NCBI RefSeq assembly: GCF_000372745.1
Contig: NZ_KB889574.1
Span: 62,001-126,000 of the forward strand
DNA from: Embleya scabrispora DSM 41855
Lineage (GTDB): Bacteria; Actinomycetota; Actinomycetes; Streptomycetales; Streptomycetaceae
DNA: 64,000 nt
Reading direction: 5' to 3'
Below the pieces are notes generated by a model, which was given only the letters and a program-made list of their open reading frames with translations, was not told where the DNA came from and did no database searches. A program made the translations under genes and the position numbers. This document shows positions 26,731-36,092 of the stretch, in pieces (the first letter of the stretch is position 1; the number at the start of each line of letters is the position of its first letter).

Positions 26731-27681
26731 TTACCGGGGGACCGGCAGCGACGGCATCCCGGGCATCGACGGCATGCCGGGCATGCTCGGCAGGCCCTTG
26801 GTGAGGTCGCTCATGTCGAAGACCTGGTCGGCCGGCGGCGGCGCGATGTCGAACTTCGCGCCCCAGTTCGTGTAGTCACCCGCGAAGACCATCGGCCCCT
26901 GGTTGCTCTGGGTGTGGTTCTCCACGTGGGTGACCAGCTTGTCCGGGCCGATCCACACGTCGATCTTCTCGGTCGTCACGCCCAGCGCCGCCTGCTGCTG
27001 CCGCAGGGTCTCGATATCCGCCTCGGTGAGGTTGGCGTCGATGTCCGCGATCAGCTTGCCGAATTCGATGGTGCCGGCGAAGTGCCGGGTGCGGACACCT
27101 GCGCGGTCCTCGGTGCCGACCTCCTTGAGGTCACCCGCCTGGAGCAGCAGCGCCACGCTCTTGGCCGGATTCCCGGTCGCGATCACGTCGGCCATGAGCT
27201 TGCCCATCGCGTCGCGCCCGGCCATTCCCGCGGTGCCCGACTTCATCCAGGACTTGCCGCCCATCATGGGCGTCTTCATGTTGATGTAGGCGGCGTCCTT
27301 GGTCGTCACACACTTCAGCTCGCCCATGGTGACCTCGCTGAGGTTGGTGCCGCCCGCCCACGACATCCGGCCCTCGAATTTTCCGCCGCCGGGCATCCGG
27401 GCGCCTGCCGGAAGTTGCGGGTTCGGGGACTGTCCACCCGGGGACTGCCCGCCCGAGGCGAGGCCGGGGATCGAGGTGGTGCCGGAGAACTGCACCGACT
27501 GCTTCTGGGCGGTGGCCTTCTCCACGTCGTCCAGGAAGGCGCCCGCGGCGCTCTTGGCCCCTCCAGCGCCCTTCTTCGGCGTGCTCTCGCCGTCGTCGCC
27601 GCACGCGGTCAGTCCGCCGAGCGCGAGCAGGGCCGCGGTGACGGCGGCGGTGAGGTGGGTCCGGTGTGCTCGCGTACGCAT
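26731..27681 (-). CDS. LppX/LprAFG-like lipoprotein
   Basis: This 316-residue protein has a signal peptide and the lipobox LGGLTAC, so the mature protein should be membrane-anchored at Cys 27. The body has the repetitive beta-sheet character of LppX/LprAFG-type lipid-carrier or DUF-type lipoproteins, for example RHFAGTIEFGKLIADIDANL. A Gly/Pro/Gln/Ser-rich insert lies near residues 75-95, and the C-terminus ends in GMPSMPGMPS-like repeats. A lipoprotein at this place between rplA and rplJ is conserved in streptomycetes. The ligand is unknown. Confidence 0.85.
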   Translation of the reverse strand: MRTRAHRTHLTAAVTAALLALGGLTACGDDGESTPKKGAGGAKSAAGAFLDDVEKATAQKQSVQFSGTTSIPGLASGGQSPGGQSPNPQLPAGARMPGGGKFEGRMSWAGGTNLSEVTMGELKCVTTKDAAYINMKTPMMGGKSWMKSGTAGMAGRDAMGKLMADVIATGNPAKSVALLLQAGDLKEVGTEDRAGVRTRHFAGTIEFGKLIADIDANLTEADIETLRQQQAALGVTTEKIDVWIGPDKLVTHVENHTQSNQGPMVFAGDYTNWGAKFDIAPPPADQVFDMSDLTKGLPSMPGMPSMPGMPSLPVPR

Positions 27682-27801
27682 AACGCTCTCCCCGTGGCAT
27701 GTCGTCGATCGACGATCGTGGCGACCCTACCGACGGCCGTACCGCGCGTCAGGAGGTTTCTCCCTCCCCTTCGCCCGGGCGTGGTGGGTGTCCGGACGTG
27801 C

Positions 27802-27837
27802 CGAGGCCCGGCACACCGTGCGGTGTGCCGGGCCTCG
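27802..27837 (-). terminator. rplKA terminator
   Basis: Near-perfect inverted repeat of 17 bp (CGAGGCCCGGCACACCG, 27802-27818, with 27821-27837), 18 nt after the rplA stop codon. Confidence 0.85.
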
Positions 27838-27854
27838 TTCGCGTGCGGGGCGGA

Positions 27855-28571
27855 TCAGACCGCCTCTTCCTCCACCAGGAGGTTGCGGGTGCGGTTCGGG
27901 TCGACCTGGATGCCGGGGCCCATCGTGGTCGAGACGCCGACCTTCTTGATGTAGCGACCCTTGGCGGCCGACGGCTTCGCGCGGAGCACCTCTTCGAGGG
28001 CGGCGGCGTAGTTCTCGACGAGCTGGGTGTCGTCGAACGTCGTCTTGCCGATGATGAAGTGCAGGTTCGAGTGCTTGTCGACGCGGAACTCGATCTTGCC
28101 GCCCTTGATCTCGTTCACGGCCTTCGCCACGTCGGGCGTGACCGTGCCGGTCTTCGGGTTGGGCATGAGGCCACGCGGGCCGAGCACGCGGCCCAGGCGG
28201 CCGACCTTGCCCATCAGGTCCGGGGTGGCGACGACGGCGTCGAAGTCGAGCCGACCCTTGGCGACCTCGTCGATGAGCTCGTCGGAACCGACGATGTCGG
28301 CGCCGGCAGCCTTGGCAGCCTCGGCACGGTCACCGGTCGCGAAGACCAGGACCCGGGCGGTCTTGCCGGTGCCGTGCGGGAGGATGACGGTGCTGCGGAC
28401 CATCTGGTCGGCCTTGCGCGGGTCGACACCCAGGCGCATGGCCACCTCGACGGTGCCGGCGAACTTGGTGGGCGAGGTTTCCTTGGCCAGTCGAACGGCC
28501 TCGAGCGGCGAGTAGAGCCGCTCGTGGTCGATCTTGGTGTCGGCCTCGCGGTAGGACTTGCTGCGCTTCAC
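27855..28571 (-). CDS. rplA: 50S ribosomal protein L1
   Basis: This 238-residue protein starts at GTG 28571 and contains [20 protein letters not shown], the L1 signature, and the C-terminal [17 protein letters not shown]. It forms the mobile stalk that ejects E-site tRNA. It follows rplK by 130 nt and is followed by a 17-bp hairpin. Confidence 0.98.
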   Translation of the reverse strand: MKRSKSYREADTKIDHERLYSPLEAVRLAKETSPTKFAGTVEVAMRLGVDPRKADQMVRSTVILPHGTGKTARVLVFATGDRAEAAKAAGADIVGSDELIDEVAKGRLDFDAVVATPDLMGKVGRLGRVLGPRGLMPNPKTGTVTPDVAKAVNEIKGGKIEFRVDKHSNLHFIIGKTTFDDTQLVENYAAALEEVLRAKPSAAKGRYIKKVGVSTTMGPGIQVDPNRTRNLLVEEEAV

Positions 28572-28701
28572 TGAAAGCTCCTGGAATTCCGAAAGGAGTT
28601 GTGGTGGGAGCGGGTCGCGCGGACCCTTCCACTCCGCGAGGTCGTGGGCTTGCGCGCACTTCCTCGCGTCGGTTCTGGTACTGCCGGACTGCGGGGCTCG
28701 A

Positions 28702-29136
28702 TCAGCCCTCGACCGTGATGCCCATCGAACGCGCGGTGCCGGAGATGATCTTCTCCGCGGCGTCGATGTCGTTGGCGTTCAGGTCGGCCATCTTGGTCTG
28801 CGCGATGCCGCGGATCTGCTCGCGGGTGACCTTGGCGACCTTGGTCTTGTGCGGCTCGCCCGAGCCCTTCTCGACACCGGCGGCCTTGAGGATCAGGCGC
28901 GCGGCCGGCGGCGTCTTCGTCACGAAGGTGAAGGAACGGTCTTCGTAGACCGAGATCTCCACCGGGACGATGTCGCCACGCTGCGACTCGGTCGCCGCGT
29001 TGTACGCCTTGCAGAACTCCATGATGTTGACGCCGTGCTGGCCCAGAGCGGGACCGACCGGCGGGGCCGGCGTGGCTGCGCCGGCCTTGATCTGCAGCTT
29101 GATGATCGCTGACAGCTTCTTCTTCTTGGGAGGCAT
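28702..29136 (-). CDS. rplK: 50S ribosomal protein L11
   Basis: This 144-residue protein starts [20 protein letters not shown] and includes [20 protein letters not shown], the conserved thiopeptide-binding region. It sits in the GTPase-associated centre and activates RelA. It is preceded by a hairpin separating it from nusG. Confidence 0.98.
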   Translation of the reverse strand: MPPKKKKLSAIIKLQIKAGAATPAPPVGPALGQHGVNIMEFCKAYNAATESQRGDIVPVEISVYEDRSFTFVTKTPPAARLILKAAGVEKGSGEPHKTKVAKVTREQIRGIAQTKMADLNANDIDAAEKIISGTARSMGITVEG

Positions 29137-29216
29137 TTTTTTCCGGGTCCTTCGACGAGATGTACGTCCCGATCACCACGCGGAGCGCGGACGTGTTCGG
29201 GCCCGCCACGCGGTGC

Positions 29217-29254
29217 GGCGCCCACTCAACGATAACCACCGTTGTGAGGGCGCC
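29217..29254 (-). terminator. Hairpin between nusG and rplK
   Basis: A 15-position stem (29217-29231 with 29240-29254) with 13 pairs and an 8-nt loop. It is either a nusG terminator or part of the rplK leader. Confidence 0.55.
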
Positions 29255-29309
29255 TTGTCCACCACCCGGATGCGACCCCGGCGAAACGGGGTCCCACCTG
29301 GGGGAAGTA

Positions 29310-30170
29310 TCAGTTCTTCTGGATCTGGTTGAACGAGAGCTCGACCGGCGTCTCGCGCCCGAAGATCTCCACCAGGCCCTTGACCTTCTGCGAGTCGGCG
29401 TTGATCTCGTTGATCGTCGCCTGCAGCGTCGCGAAGGGGCCGTCGATGACGGTGACCGAGTCGCCGACCTCGAAGTCGAGCACCTTGACCTCGGTCGTGC
29501 TCTTGGCGCCGCCGCCGGCGCCGGTCGCCTTCTCCTCCTCGGGAGCGAGGATCTTGACGACCTCGTCGAGGGTGAGCGGGAAGGGCTCGTGCGCGTTGCC
29601 GACGAAGCCGGTGACCCCGGGGGTGTTCCGGACGGCGCCCCACGACTCGTTCGTCAGGTCCATCCGGACCAGCACGTAGCCGGGGAACTTGTTGCGCTTG
29701 ACGGTCTTGCGCTGGCCGTTCTTGATCTCGACGACCTCTTCCTGCGGCACCTCGACCTGGAAGATGTAGTCCTCCATGTTGAGCGAGGTGGTGCGGGACT
29801 CGAGGTTGGCCTTCACACGGTTCTCGTAACCCGCGTAGGAGTGGATGACGTACCACTCGCCCGGGGCGCGGCGGAGCGCGTCCTTGAAGTCCTCGGCCGG
29901 GTCGCTTTCGGGGACGTCCTCGAGTTCGGCGTCGTCGCCGGCCTCGGCGTCGTCGTCCTCGAACTCGTCGTCGTCCGCGCCCTCGGCGTCGTCCTCGGCG
30001 GCCTCGGCGTCTTCCACTTCGTCATCGGTGGAGACGGGCGAGGCCTCGGCCACGTCCTCGTGAGTTGCAGCCTCGAGAGCTGCGTCCTCGAGAGCTGCGG
30101 CCTCCGCCTGCTCCGACAGGGCCACCGTCTCGTCGGCGGAGTTGTCGGCGGACAGGTTCGGGTCAGACAC
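29310..30170 (-). CDS. nusG: Transcription factor NusG with long acidic N-terminus
   Basis: This 286-residue protein has a highly acidic, Ala/Glu/Asp-rich first ~100 residues. The NGN domain follows ([20 protein letters not shown] ... [20 protein letters not shown]), then the C-terminal KOW domain [19 protein letters not shown]. NusG binds RNA polymerase, influencing elongation, Rho termination and coupling to S10. The acidic extension is usual in streptomycetes. It lies 65 nt after secE. Confidence 0.97.
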   Translation of the reverse strand: MSDPNLSADNSADETVALSEQAEAAALEDAALEAATHEDVAEASPVSTDDEVEDAEAAEDDAEGADDDEFEDDDAEAGDDAELEDVPESDPAEDFKDALRRAPGEWYVIHSYAGYENRVKANLESRTTSLNMEDYIFQVEVPQEEVVEIKNGQRKTVKRNKFPGYVLVRMDLTNESWGAVRNTPGVTGFVGNAHEPFPLTLDEVVKILAPEEEKATGAGGGAKSTTEVKVLDFEVGDSVTVIDGPFATLQATINEINADSQKVKGLVEIFGRETPVELSFNQIQKN

Positions 30171-30235
30171 GTTGGGTGCTTCTTCCTGGCTGGGGGTCGA
30201 ACGGTCGTTGCAGGCGCGCTACGAAAGGGTGGGGC

Positions 30236-30562
30236 TCAGCCGAAGATGGCGAGCGCGGCCTTCGCGAAGCCGAGGTCGAGTCCGTAGACGATTCCGATGA
30301 TCATCAGACAGAACACGATGACCACCGTGGTGTACGTGCTCAGCTCGTTACGGGTCGGCCAAACAACCTTACGCAGCTCGGCGATGATTTGCCGGTAGAA
30401 AAGAGCCGCCCGCGCGAACAGGTTCTTCTTTTTCTGCTCCGGCTTGCCCGAAGAACCCTTCGGGCGATTCGCCCGGCGACCGCCGGGGGGCTCGTCGTCG
30501 GAGCCGCGGCCATCAGAGCTGCTGTGCTCAGGCGTAGCCGTGGAGCCGTGGGCCTCCGTCAA
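30236..30562 (-). CDS. secE: SecE, preprotein translocase subunit
   Basis: A single-span membrane protein with the family motif FYRQIIAELRKVVWPTRNEL followed by the hydrophobic TTVVIVFCLMIIGIVYGLDL. It clamps SecY. The TTG start at 30562 (MTEAHGS..., 108 residues) is preferred because GAGGA lies just upstream and the N-terminus resembles relatives; a GTG at 30598 would give 120 residues but has no ribosome-binding site. It is followed by nusG, as is universal. Confidence 0.93.
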   Translation of the reverse strand: MTEAHGSTATPEHSSSDGRGSDDEPPGGRRANRPKGSSGKPEQKKKNLFARAALFYRQIIAELRKVVWPTRNELSTYTTVVIVFCLMIIGIVYGLDLGFAKAALAIFG

Positions 30563-30681
30563 CTCGTCCTCACCTGATCCGGTCCGACCGTGGATCACCG
30601 ACGGGGTTGTCGGCGCCGACAGTTTGCGCTGACTGCGTACGAGTCACGATCGATCCGGGGATCGACCGCGGTCGCACATCG

Positions 30682-30754
30682 CAGGGCACGAGGGACTTGA
30701 ACCCCCAACCCCCGGTTTTGGAGACCGGTGCTCTGCCAATTGAGCTAGTGCCCT
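30682..30754 (-). tRNA. tRNA-Trp (anticodon CCA)
   Basis: A 73-nt cloverleaf: acceptor AGGGCAC/GTGCCCT, D-arm AGCTCAATTGGCAGAGC, anticodon loop CTCCAAA, T-arm with GGTTCAAGTCC. The 3' CCA is not encoded. It sits directly upstream of secE, the usual place in streptomycetes. Confidence 0.95.
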
Positions 30755-30940
30755 TCACGTGGTCATCAACCTAGCGGAGTCGCCGACCCGAGAACACAAG
30801 ATTTTCGGGCGCGGCAGGATGCAGGTTGGGACCGCCAAGCGTCGAGTGTACGGGGTCGAGTGCGTCAGGTCGAACCCGTGCCGCGTGGGTAGGCGCTTCG
30901 GCTCCGCGGCGACGTGCCCGCGCCGGGGTGGAATGGGACC

Positions 30941-32191
30941 ATGGCCGGCATGACGGCTCCCACCCCCAGTTCCCCGTCCGTGCCCGCGTCGAAGCGCCGG
31001 ATCTCGGCCCGCGTCGGTGCCATCGCCGAGTCCGCGACGCTCGCGGTCGACGCCAAGGCCAAGGCGCTCAAGGCCGCCGGTCGCCCCGTGGTCGGCTTCG
31101 GCGCCGGCGAGCCGGACTTCCCCACGCCCGACTACATCGTGGACGCGGCGGCGGCGGCCTGTCGCGAGCCGAGGTTCCACCGCTACACACCGGCCGGCGG
31201 GCTGCCCGAGCTGAAGGCCGCGATCGTCGCCAAGACCCTGCGCGACTCGGGCCTGGCGGTGGACCCGGCCCAGGTGCTGGTGACCAACGGTGGCAAGCAG
31301 GCGATCTACGAGGCGTTCGCGGCCATCCTGGACCCGGGCGACGAGGTGCTCGTACCGGCGCCGTACTGGACCACCTACCCGGAGTCGATCAAGCTCGCGG
31401 GCGGCGTCCCGGTGGACGTGGTCGCCGACGAGGGCACCGACTACCTGGTGTCCGTCGAGCAGCTGGAGGCGGCGCGCACCGAGCGCACCAAGGTGCTGGT
31501 GTTCGTCTCGCCGTCGAACCCGACCGGCGCGGTGTACTCGCGGGAGCAGACCGAGGCGATCGGGCGCTGGGCGGTCGAGCACGGGCTGTGGGTGCTGACC
31601 GACGAGATCTACGAGCACCTGGTCTACGACGACACCGAATTCGTGTCGATGCCGGTGGTGGTGCCGGAGCTGGCGGACCGCTGCGTGATCGTCAACGGGG
31701 TCGCCAAGACGTACGCGATGACCGGCTGGCGGGTCGGCTGGATCATCGGTCCCCGGGACGTGATCAAGGCCGCCGCGAACCTCCAGTCCCATGCCACCTC
31801 GAACGTGTGCAACGTCGCCCAGGCCGCCGCGCTCACCGCGCTGACCGGCGATCTGGCCGCGGTGGACACGATGAAGGTGGCCTTCGACCGTCGCCGGCGC
31901 ACGATCGTGCGGATGCTGAACGAGATCCCGGGGGTGCGGTGCCCCGAGCCCAAGGGCGCGTTCTACGTCTACCCGTCGGTCAAGGGGGTGCTGGGCAAGG
32001 AGATCCGGGGGGTGCGTCCGGCGACCTCGGCCGAGTTGGCGAACCTGATCCTGGACGAGGTCGAGGTGGCCGTGGTGCCGGGCGAGGCCTTCGGCACCCA
32101 GGGCTACCTGCGGCTGTCCTACGCGCTCGGCGACGAGGATCTGGTCGAGGGGGTCGACCGGATCGCCCGGCTGTTGGGCGAGGCGAAGTAG
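30941..32191 (+). CDS. aspC: PLP-dependent aminotransferase, aspartate aminotransferase type
   Basis: This 416-residue class I/II aminotransferase is likely to transfer amino groups between aspartate or aromatic acids and 2-oxoglutarate. Visible are [15 protein letters not shown] near the N-terminus, [22 protein letters not shown] and the PLP-binding lysine in [16 protein letters not shown] (about K256), plus the C-terminal substrate Arg in LRLSYAL. The start is uncertain between ATG 30941 and ATG 30950; 30941 is taken. Its place next to tRNA-Trp/secE is conserved in streptomycetes. Substrate preference cannot be read from sequence. Confidence 0.9.
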   Translation: MAGMTAPTPSSPSVPASKRRISARVGAIAESATLAVDAKAKALKAAGRPVVGFGAGEPDFPTPDYIVDAAAAACREPRFHRYTPAGGLPELKAAIVAKTLRDSGLAVDPAQVLVTNGGKQAIYEAFAAILDPGDEVLVPAPYWTTYPESIKLAGGVPVDVVADEGTDYLVSVEQLEAARTERTKVLVFVSPSNPTGAVYSREQTEAIGRWAVEHGLWVLTDEIYEHLVYDDTEFVSMPVVVPELADRCVIVNGVAKTYAMTGWRVGWIIGPRDVIKAAANLQSHATSNVCNVAQAAALTALTGDLAAVDTMKVAFDRRRRTIVRMLNEIPGVRCPEPKGAFYVYPSVKGVLGKEIRGVRPATSAELANLILDEVEVAVVPGEAFGTQGYLRLSYALGDEDLVEGVDRIARLLGEAK

Positions 32192-32348
32192 TCGACCCGG
32201 ATCCGGGCCGTCGTACGGGTGACCGTGCGGCGGCCCCGGCGCGCCGGCGGGGTCGTTCACGTGCCGGCCCCCGAAGTTTCGGCTCACCTTCAGGGGATCA
32301 TCCGCGGTACCCCTCACGTGCGCGGGCCCGGTGGTCCATGATCTGTGG

Positions 32349-33422
32349 ATGGATCGTCCCGCACGCGATGTCCGCGCCCTCCCGAAGGCTCATCTCCACC
32401 TGCACTTCACGGGATCCATGCGGTCGGAAACCCTGTTGGAACTGGCGGATCTGCACGGTGTGCGACTGCCCGACTCGCTGACCTCGGGTCGACCACCACG
32501 ATTGCGGGCCACCGACGAGCGGGGCTGGTTCCGGTTCCAGCGGTTGTACGACATCGCCCGCTCGTGTGTGCGCACCCCGGACGACATGCATCGGCTGGTC
32601 CGCGAGGCGGCGGAGGACGACCGGGCCGAGGGCTCGGGCTGGCTGGAGATCCAGGTGGATCCGACCTCGTACGCACCTCGCCTGGGCGGGTTGACGCCGG
32701 CGGTCGAGATCGTGCTGGACGCGGTGGAGGCCGCTCGGAAGGCGACCGGGATCGGGATCGCGGTGGTGATCGCGGCGAATCGCACCAAGCACCAGCTGGA
32801 GGCGCGCACGCTGGCCCGGCTCGCCGCCCAGTACACCGATCGCGGCGTGGTCGGCTTCGGGCTGTCCAACGACGAGCGGCGGGGTCGGGCGCCCGCGTTC
32901 GAGCGGGCCTTCGAGATCGCCCGACACGCCGGGCTGTTCGCGAACCCGCACGGCGGCGAGTTGGACGGGCCGCGCAGCATCCGCGAATGCGTGGACGTGT
33001 TGGGCGCGCGCCGGCTCGGGCACGGGATCCGGGTGGTGGAGGATCCCGAATTGATGGCGCTGCTCGCGCGGCGGCGGATCGTGTGCGAGGTGTGCCCGGC
33101 GTCCAACGTCGCGCTCGGTGTCTACGACAAGGCGGCGGACGTGCCGCTGCGGAAGTTGTTCGAGGCGGGGGTGCCGATCGCGCTCGGCGCCGACGACCCG
33201 TTGTTGTTCGGCTCCCGGCTGGCCGCGCAGTACGAGCTGGCCAGGGACGAACACGGTTTCGACGATACGGAGCTGGCCGAGCTTGCCCGGCAGTCGATCC
33301 TGGGCTCGGTGGCGCCTGCGCCTGTGCAGCGGGCACTGCTGGACGGGGTGGACGGGTGGTTGACGTCACCCGGCGCTTCGGTTGAGGCGGGTTTGGTTCC
33401 GGCCCGCCCGCCCGTTGCCTGA
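32349..33422 (+). CDS. Adenosine deaminase family protein
   Basis: This 357-residue metal-dependent hydrolase carries all expected metal and substrate motifs: KAHLHLHFTGS at the N-terminus, ANPHGGELDGP, LGHGIR and ALGADDPLLF. The family deaminates adenosine to inosine or a related purine. ATG 32349 is used; GTG 32331 is in frame and adds six residues. It runs convergently with murB. The His to Gly-Gly form HGGE instead of HAGE is a mild deviation, so the substrate could be an adenine derivative. Confidence 0.88.
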   Translation: MDRPARDVRALPKAHLHLHFTGSMRSETLLELADLHGVRLPDSLTSGRPPRLRATDERGWFRFQRLYDIARSCVRTPDDMHRLVREAAEDDRAEGSGWLEIQVDPTSYAPRLGGLTPAVEIVLDAVEAARKATGIGIAVVIAANRTKHQLEARTLARLAAQYTDRGVVGFGLSNDERRGRAPAFERAFEIARHAGLFANPHGGELDGPRSIRECVDVLGARRLGHGIRVVEDPELMALLARRRIVCEVCPASNVALGVYDKAADVPLRKLFEAGVPIALGADDPLLFGSRLAAQYELARDEHGFDDTELAELARQSILGSVAPAPVQRALLDGVDGWLTSPGASVEAGLVPARPPVA

Positions 33423-33493
33423 GGTGACCGGGCCGCGGGTTTCGGGCACTGGTGGGCGGATCGGGCCCCCGGGCCCGGGCCGGGCGCTTCGGG

Positions 33494-34546
33494 TCAGAGT
33501 TTGGCGTTGATCAGGACCGGTTCGTTGATCAGGGTTACGCCGAACGTGTCGTGGACGCCGTCGCGGACCTCGCGGGCCAGGGTGAGCAGGTCCTCGGTGC
33601 TGGCCTGGCCGCGATTGGTCAGGGCCAGCGTGTGCTTGGTGGAGATGCGCGCCCGGCCCTGCCCGTAGCCCTTGGCGAAGCCGGCCCGTTCGATCAGCCA
33701 CGCCGCGGAGGTCTTCACGTGGTCGGCGCCGGACGGGTAGCTCGGCGGGGTGACGTCGGGACCCAGATGCCGCGCGGTCCGCGCGCTCAGCTCGGCGAAG
33801 GCGTCGTGGGTGAGGATCGGGTTGGTGAAGAAGGAGCCCGCGCTCCAGGTGTCGTGGTCGCCCGGATCCAGCACCATGCCCTTGCCGCGCCGCAGGCCGA
33901 GCACCGCGGTGCGGGCGGCCGCGACCGGGACCCGTTCGCCCGGCTCGACGCCGAGCGTGCGTGCCAGTTCGGCGTACCGGATCGGTGCCGAGCGGCCCGC
34001 GTCGTCGCGCAGGCGAAAGCACACGCGCAGCACCACGAAGCGGTCGTCGCCCTTGAAGACGCTGTGTCGGTAGGTGAAGCGGCACTCGGCGGCGGTCAGC
34101 GTGCGCACGCCGCGCTCGGTCCGGTCGTAGACCTCGACCGAGGTGATCGTCTCGGCGACCTCCTGGCCGTAGGCCCCGACGTTCTGCACCGGGGTCGCGC
34201 CGGCGCTGCCCGGGATGCCGGCGAGGCATTCGATGCCGGACAGGCCCGCGGCGACGGCGGCGGTGACCACGTCGTCCCACGGCACGCCGGCGTCGACGCT
34301 CACGTCGGTGCCGTCCACGCGCAGCCCGGTGGTGGCGATCCGCAGCACGTCGCCCGGGAAGCCGTCGTCGCCGACGACCAGGTTGCTGCCGCCGCCGAGC
34401 ACGAGCAACGGGGTGCCCTGCTCGTCGGCGGCGCGAACGGTCGCGAGCACCGCGTCGGTGGTCGTGGCCGTGTGGAGCCGACGAGCCGGGCCGCCGAGGC
34501 GGAGGGTGGTCAGGGAGGCGAGAGGCGCGTCGGTTTCAGGCTGCAC
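33494..34546 (-). CDS. murB: UDP-N-acetylenolpyruvoylglucosamine reductase
   Basis: This 350-residue FAD enzyme reduces UDP-GlcNAc-enolpyruvate to UDP-MurNAc in peptidoglycan synthesis. It has the FAD-binding segment LLVLGGGSNLVVGDDGFPGD and GIPGSAGATPVQNVGAYGQE. The catalytic Ser region is AGSFFTNPIL, with AAWLIERAGFAKGYG further on. It starts at GTG 34546. It is convergent with the adenosine deaminase gene and downstream of the hadAB-like pair. Confidence 0.97.
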   Translation of the reverse strand: MQPETDAPLASLTTLRLGGPARRLHTATTTDAVLATVRAADEQGTPLLVLGGGSNLVVGDDGFPGDVLRIATTGLRVDGTDVSVDAGVPWDDVVTAAVAAGLSGIECLAGIPGSAGATPVQNVGAYGQEVAETITSVEVYDRTERGVRTLTAAECRFTYRHSVFKGDDRFVVLRVCFRLRDDAGRSAPIRYAELARTLGVEPGERVPVAAARTAVLGLRRGKGMVLDPGDHDTWSAGSFFTNPILTHDAFAELSARTARHLGPDVTPPSYPSGADHVKTSAAWLIERAGFAKGYGQGRARISTKHTLALTNRGQASTEDLLTLAREVRDGVHDTFGVTLINEPVLINAKL

Positions 34547-34581
34547 CGTTGGATTCTCGCATCACCCGACGGGTGCGGGAC

Positions 34582-35010
34582 TCAGGCCAACTGGACGACG
34601 GCCCTGGGCACGCCCAGGACCTTGGCGCCGCCGGAGGTGACCAGCAGGTCCACCCGGGCCCGGCGGTCGTCCAGAAGCACCGCGACCTTGCCGGTGACCT
34701 CGATGGTCGCCCCCTCGACGGTGTCCGGAACCGCGACCGGCTTGGTGAAGCGCACGCCGAACTCGATCAGGGCTCCCGGGTCGCCGAGCCAGTCGGTGAC
34801 CACCCGCGCGGCCTCGGCCATGGTGAACATGCCGTGCGCGATCACGTCCGGCAGGCCGACCTCGGCGGCGAACCGACCGTTCCAGTGGATCGGGTTGAAG
34901 TCGCCCGAGGCGCCCGCGTAGCGGACCAGGGTCTCCCGGGTGACCGGGAAGCTGCGGGCGGGCAGTTCGGTACCGACCGCGACGTCGTCGAAGGAGATCT
35001 TGGCGGTCAT
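34582..35010 (-). CDS. MaoC-like dehydratase, HadB-type
   Basis: This 142-residue hotdog-fold protein, MTAKISFDDVAVGTELPARS, has the hydratase-2 motif YAGASGDFNPIHWN, with the catalytic Asp and His. It resembles the HadB subunit of (3R)-hydroxyacyl-ACP/CoA dehydratases, which needs a HadA partner. The upstream hadA-like gene overlaps its start region, so the two form an operon. An ATG two codons upstream (35016) is also possible. Confidence 0.9.
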   Translation of the reverse strand: MTAKISFDDVAVGTELPARSFPVTRETLVRYAGASGDFNPIHWNGRFAAEVGLPDVIAHGMFTMAEAARVVTDWLGDPGALIEFGVRFTKPVAVPDTVEGATIEVTGKVAVLLDDRRARVDLLVTSGGAKVLGVPRAVVQLA

Positions 35011-35012
35011 GA

Positions 35013-35474
35013 TCATGCCTCCGAGTCGTCGGCCGCGGCGCGGGCCACCAGGGACGAGAGCGCGGTGACGATGTGCTCGCCCTCCACGGTGGTCACCTCG
35101 GCGCGCGTGGTGAGGATGTCGTTGCCCGCGAGGGACTTGATGTTGTCCACGGTGGTCACCACGGTCAGCCGGTCGCCCGCGCGGACCGGGCGCGTGTAGG
35201 TGAACTTCTGGTCGCCGTGTACGACGCGCGAGTAGTCCAGACCGAGCTCGGGGTCGTGGACGACCTGGTCCGCGGCGCGCATGGTGACCACGATCGCGAA
35301 CGTCGGCGGCGCGATCACGTCCGGGTGCCCGAGCGCCTTGGCCGCCTCGGGGTCGTTGTACGCGGGATCGGGGTCACCGATCGCGGCGGCGAACTCGCGG
35401 ATCTTCTCCCGACCCACCTCGTACGGCTCGGTGGGCGGATACGTCCGCCCGATGAACTTCGCGTCCAGCGGCAT
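35013..35474 (-). CDS. MaoC N-terminal domain protein, HadA-type
   Basis: This 153-residue protein starts MPLDAKFIGRTYPPTEPYEV and contains FAAAIGDPDPAYNDPEAAKA and PPTFAIVVTM. It is a UPF0336/HadA-like hotdog protein that lacks the hydratase catalytic motif and pairs with HadB. The complex would dehydrate 3-hydroxyacyl chains. It follows rpmG but is separated from it by a strong hairpin. Confidence 0.9.
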   Translation of the reverse strand: MPLDAKFIGRTYPPTEPYEVGREKIREFAAAIGDPDPAYNDPEAAKALGHPDVIAPPTFAIVVTMRAADQVVHDPELGLDYSRVVHGDQKFTYTRPVRAGDRLTVVTTVDNIKSLAGNDILTTRAEVTTVEGEHIVTALSSLVARAAADDSEA

Positions 35475-35534
35475 GAAGCGGTTCTCCCTGGTGGATGGCG
35501 GGCCGGTGCGGGCAACGCTGCGGAGAATACGACA

Positions 35535-35568
35535 ACGAGGCCACCCCCCTGGTGGGGAGTGGCCTCGT
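35535..35568 (-). terminator. rpmG terminator
   Basis: Stem ACGAGGCCAC paired with GTGGCCTCGT, extended by four C-G pairs with one bulged A, 5-nt loop. It begins 22 nt after the rpmG stop. Confidence 0.8.
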
Positions 35569-35589
35569 CGGTGTCGTGGTGCGAATCGC

Positions 35590-35754
35590 CTAGCGGGTTT
35601 CGCGGTGCGCGGTGTGCGCGTTGCAGCGGGGGCAGTGCTTCTTCATCTCAAGACGGTCCGGGTCGTTGCGCCGGTTCTTCTTGGTGATGTAGTTCCGCTC
35701 CTTGCACTCCACGCAGGCCAGCGTGATCTTCGGGCGGACGTCGGTGGCAGCCAC
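35590..35754 (-). CDS. rpmG: 50S ribosomal protein L33, zinc-binding form
   Basis: This 54-residue protein reads [20 protein letters not shown] and continues to [15 protein letters not shown]. Two CxxC pairs (CVEC, CPRC) mark the zinc-containing type; streptomycetes often carry a zinc-free paralogue elsewhere. It starts at GTG 35754 with GGAAGG eight nt upstream. It lies just downstream of tRNA-Met and tRNA-Thr. Confidence 0.95.
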   Translation of the reverse strand: MAATDVRPKITLACVECKERNYITKKNRRNDPDRLEMKKHCPRCNAHTAHRETR

Positions 35755-35830
35755 TGGAGTGCCTTCCTTGCGGTCAGGGGTGAATACAGCAGAAGCAGCC
35801 GATGCGGAGTCTCCCCCGAATCGGCTCGCT

Positions 35831-35906
35831 TGGTAGCGGCGACCGGACTTGAACCGGTGACACAGCGATTATGAGCCGCTTGCTCTACCGTCTGAGCTAC
35901 GCCGCC
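35831..35906 (-). tRNA. tRNA-Met (anticodon CAT, elongator type)
   Basis: A 76-nt cloverleaf with encoded CCA; acceptor GGCGGCG/CGCCGCT with a first G-U pair, anticodon loop CTCATAA, T-arm GGTTCAAGTCC. The closed first pair points to an elongator rather than an initiator tRNA. Confidence 0.93.
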
Positions 35907-35916
35907 TCGACGAGGC

Positions 35917-35938
35917 CCCCGCCTGCTGCCAGGCGGGG
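35917..35938 (-). terminator. Hairpin between tRNA-Thr and tRNA-Met
   Basis: A perfect 9-bp stem CCCCGCCTG/CAGGCGGGG with a 4-nt loop in the spacer between the two tRNA genes; a likely processing or termination structure. Confidence 0.5.
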
Positions 35939-35951
35939 ATCCCATCGTCTG

Positions 35952-36024
35952 AGCCCCAATACGGAATCGAACCGTAGACCTTCTCCTTACCATGGAGACG
36001 CTCTACCGACTGAGCTATTGGGGC
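35952..36024 (-). tRNA. tRNA-Thr (anticodon GGT)
   Basis: A 73-nt cloverleaf: acceptor GCCCCAA/TTGGGGC, D-arm AGCTCAGTCGGTAGAGC, anticodon loop ATGGTAA, T-arm GGTTCGATTCC. CCA is not encoded. It is first in the tRNA-Thr/tRNA-Met/rpmG group. Confidence 0.94.
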
Positions 36025-36092
36025 GAGCAGGAAAACCATACACGCTGCCTGTCACCGATCGGAAATCGATTGGCGCAACGCCCTCGGCTCGA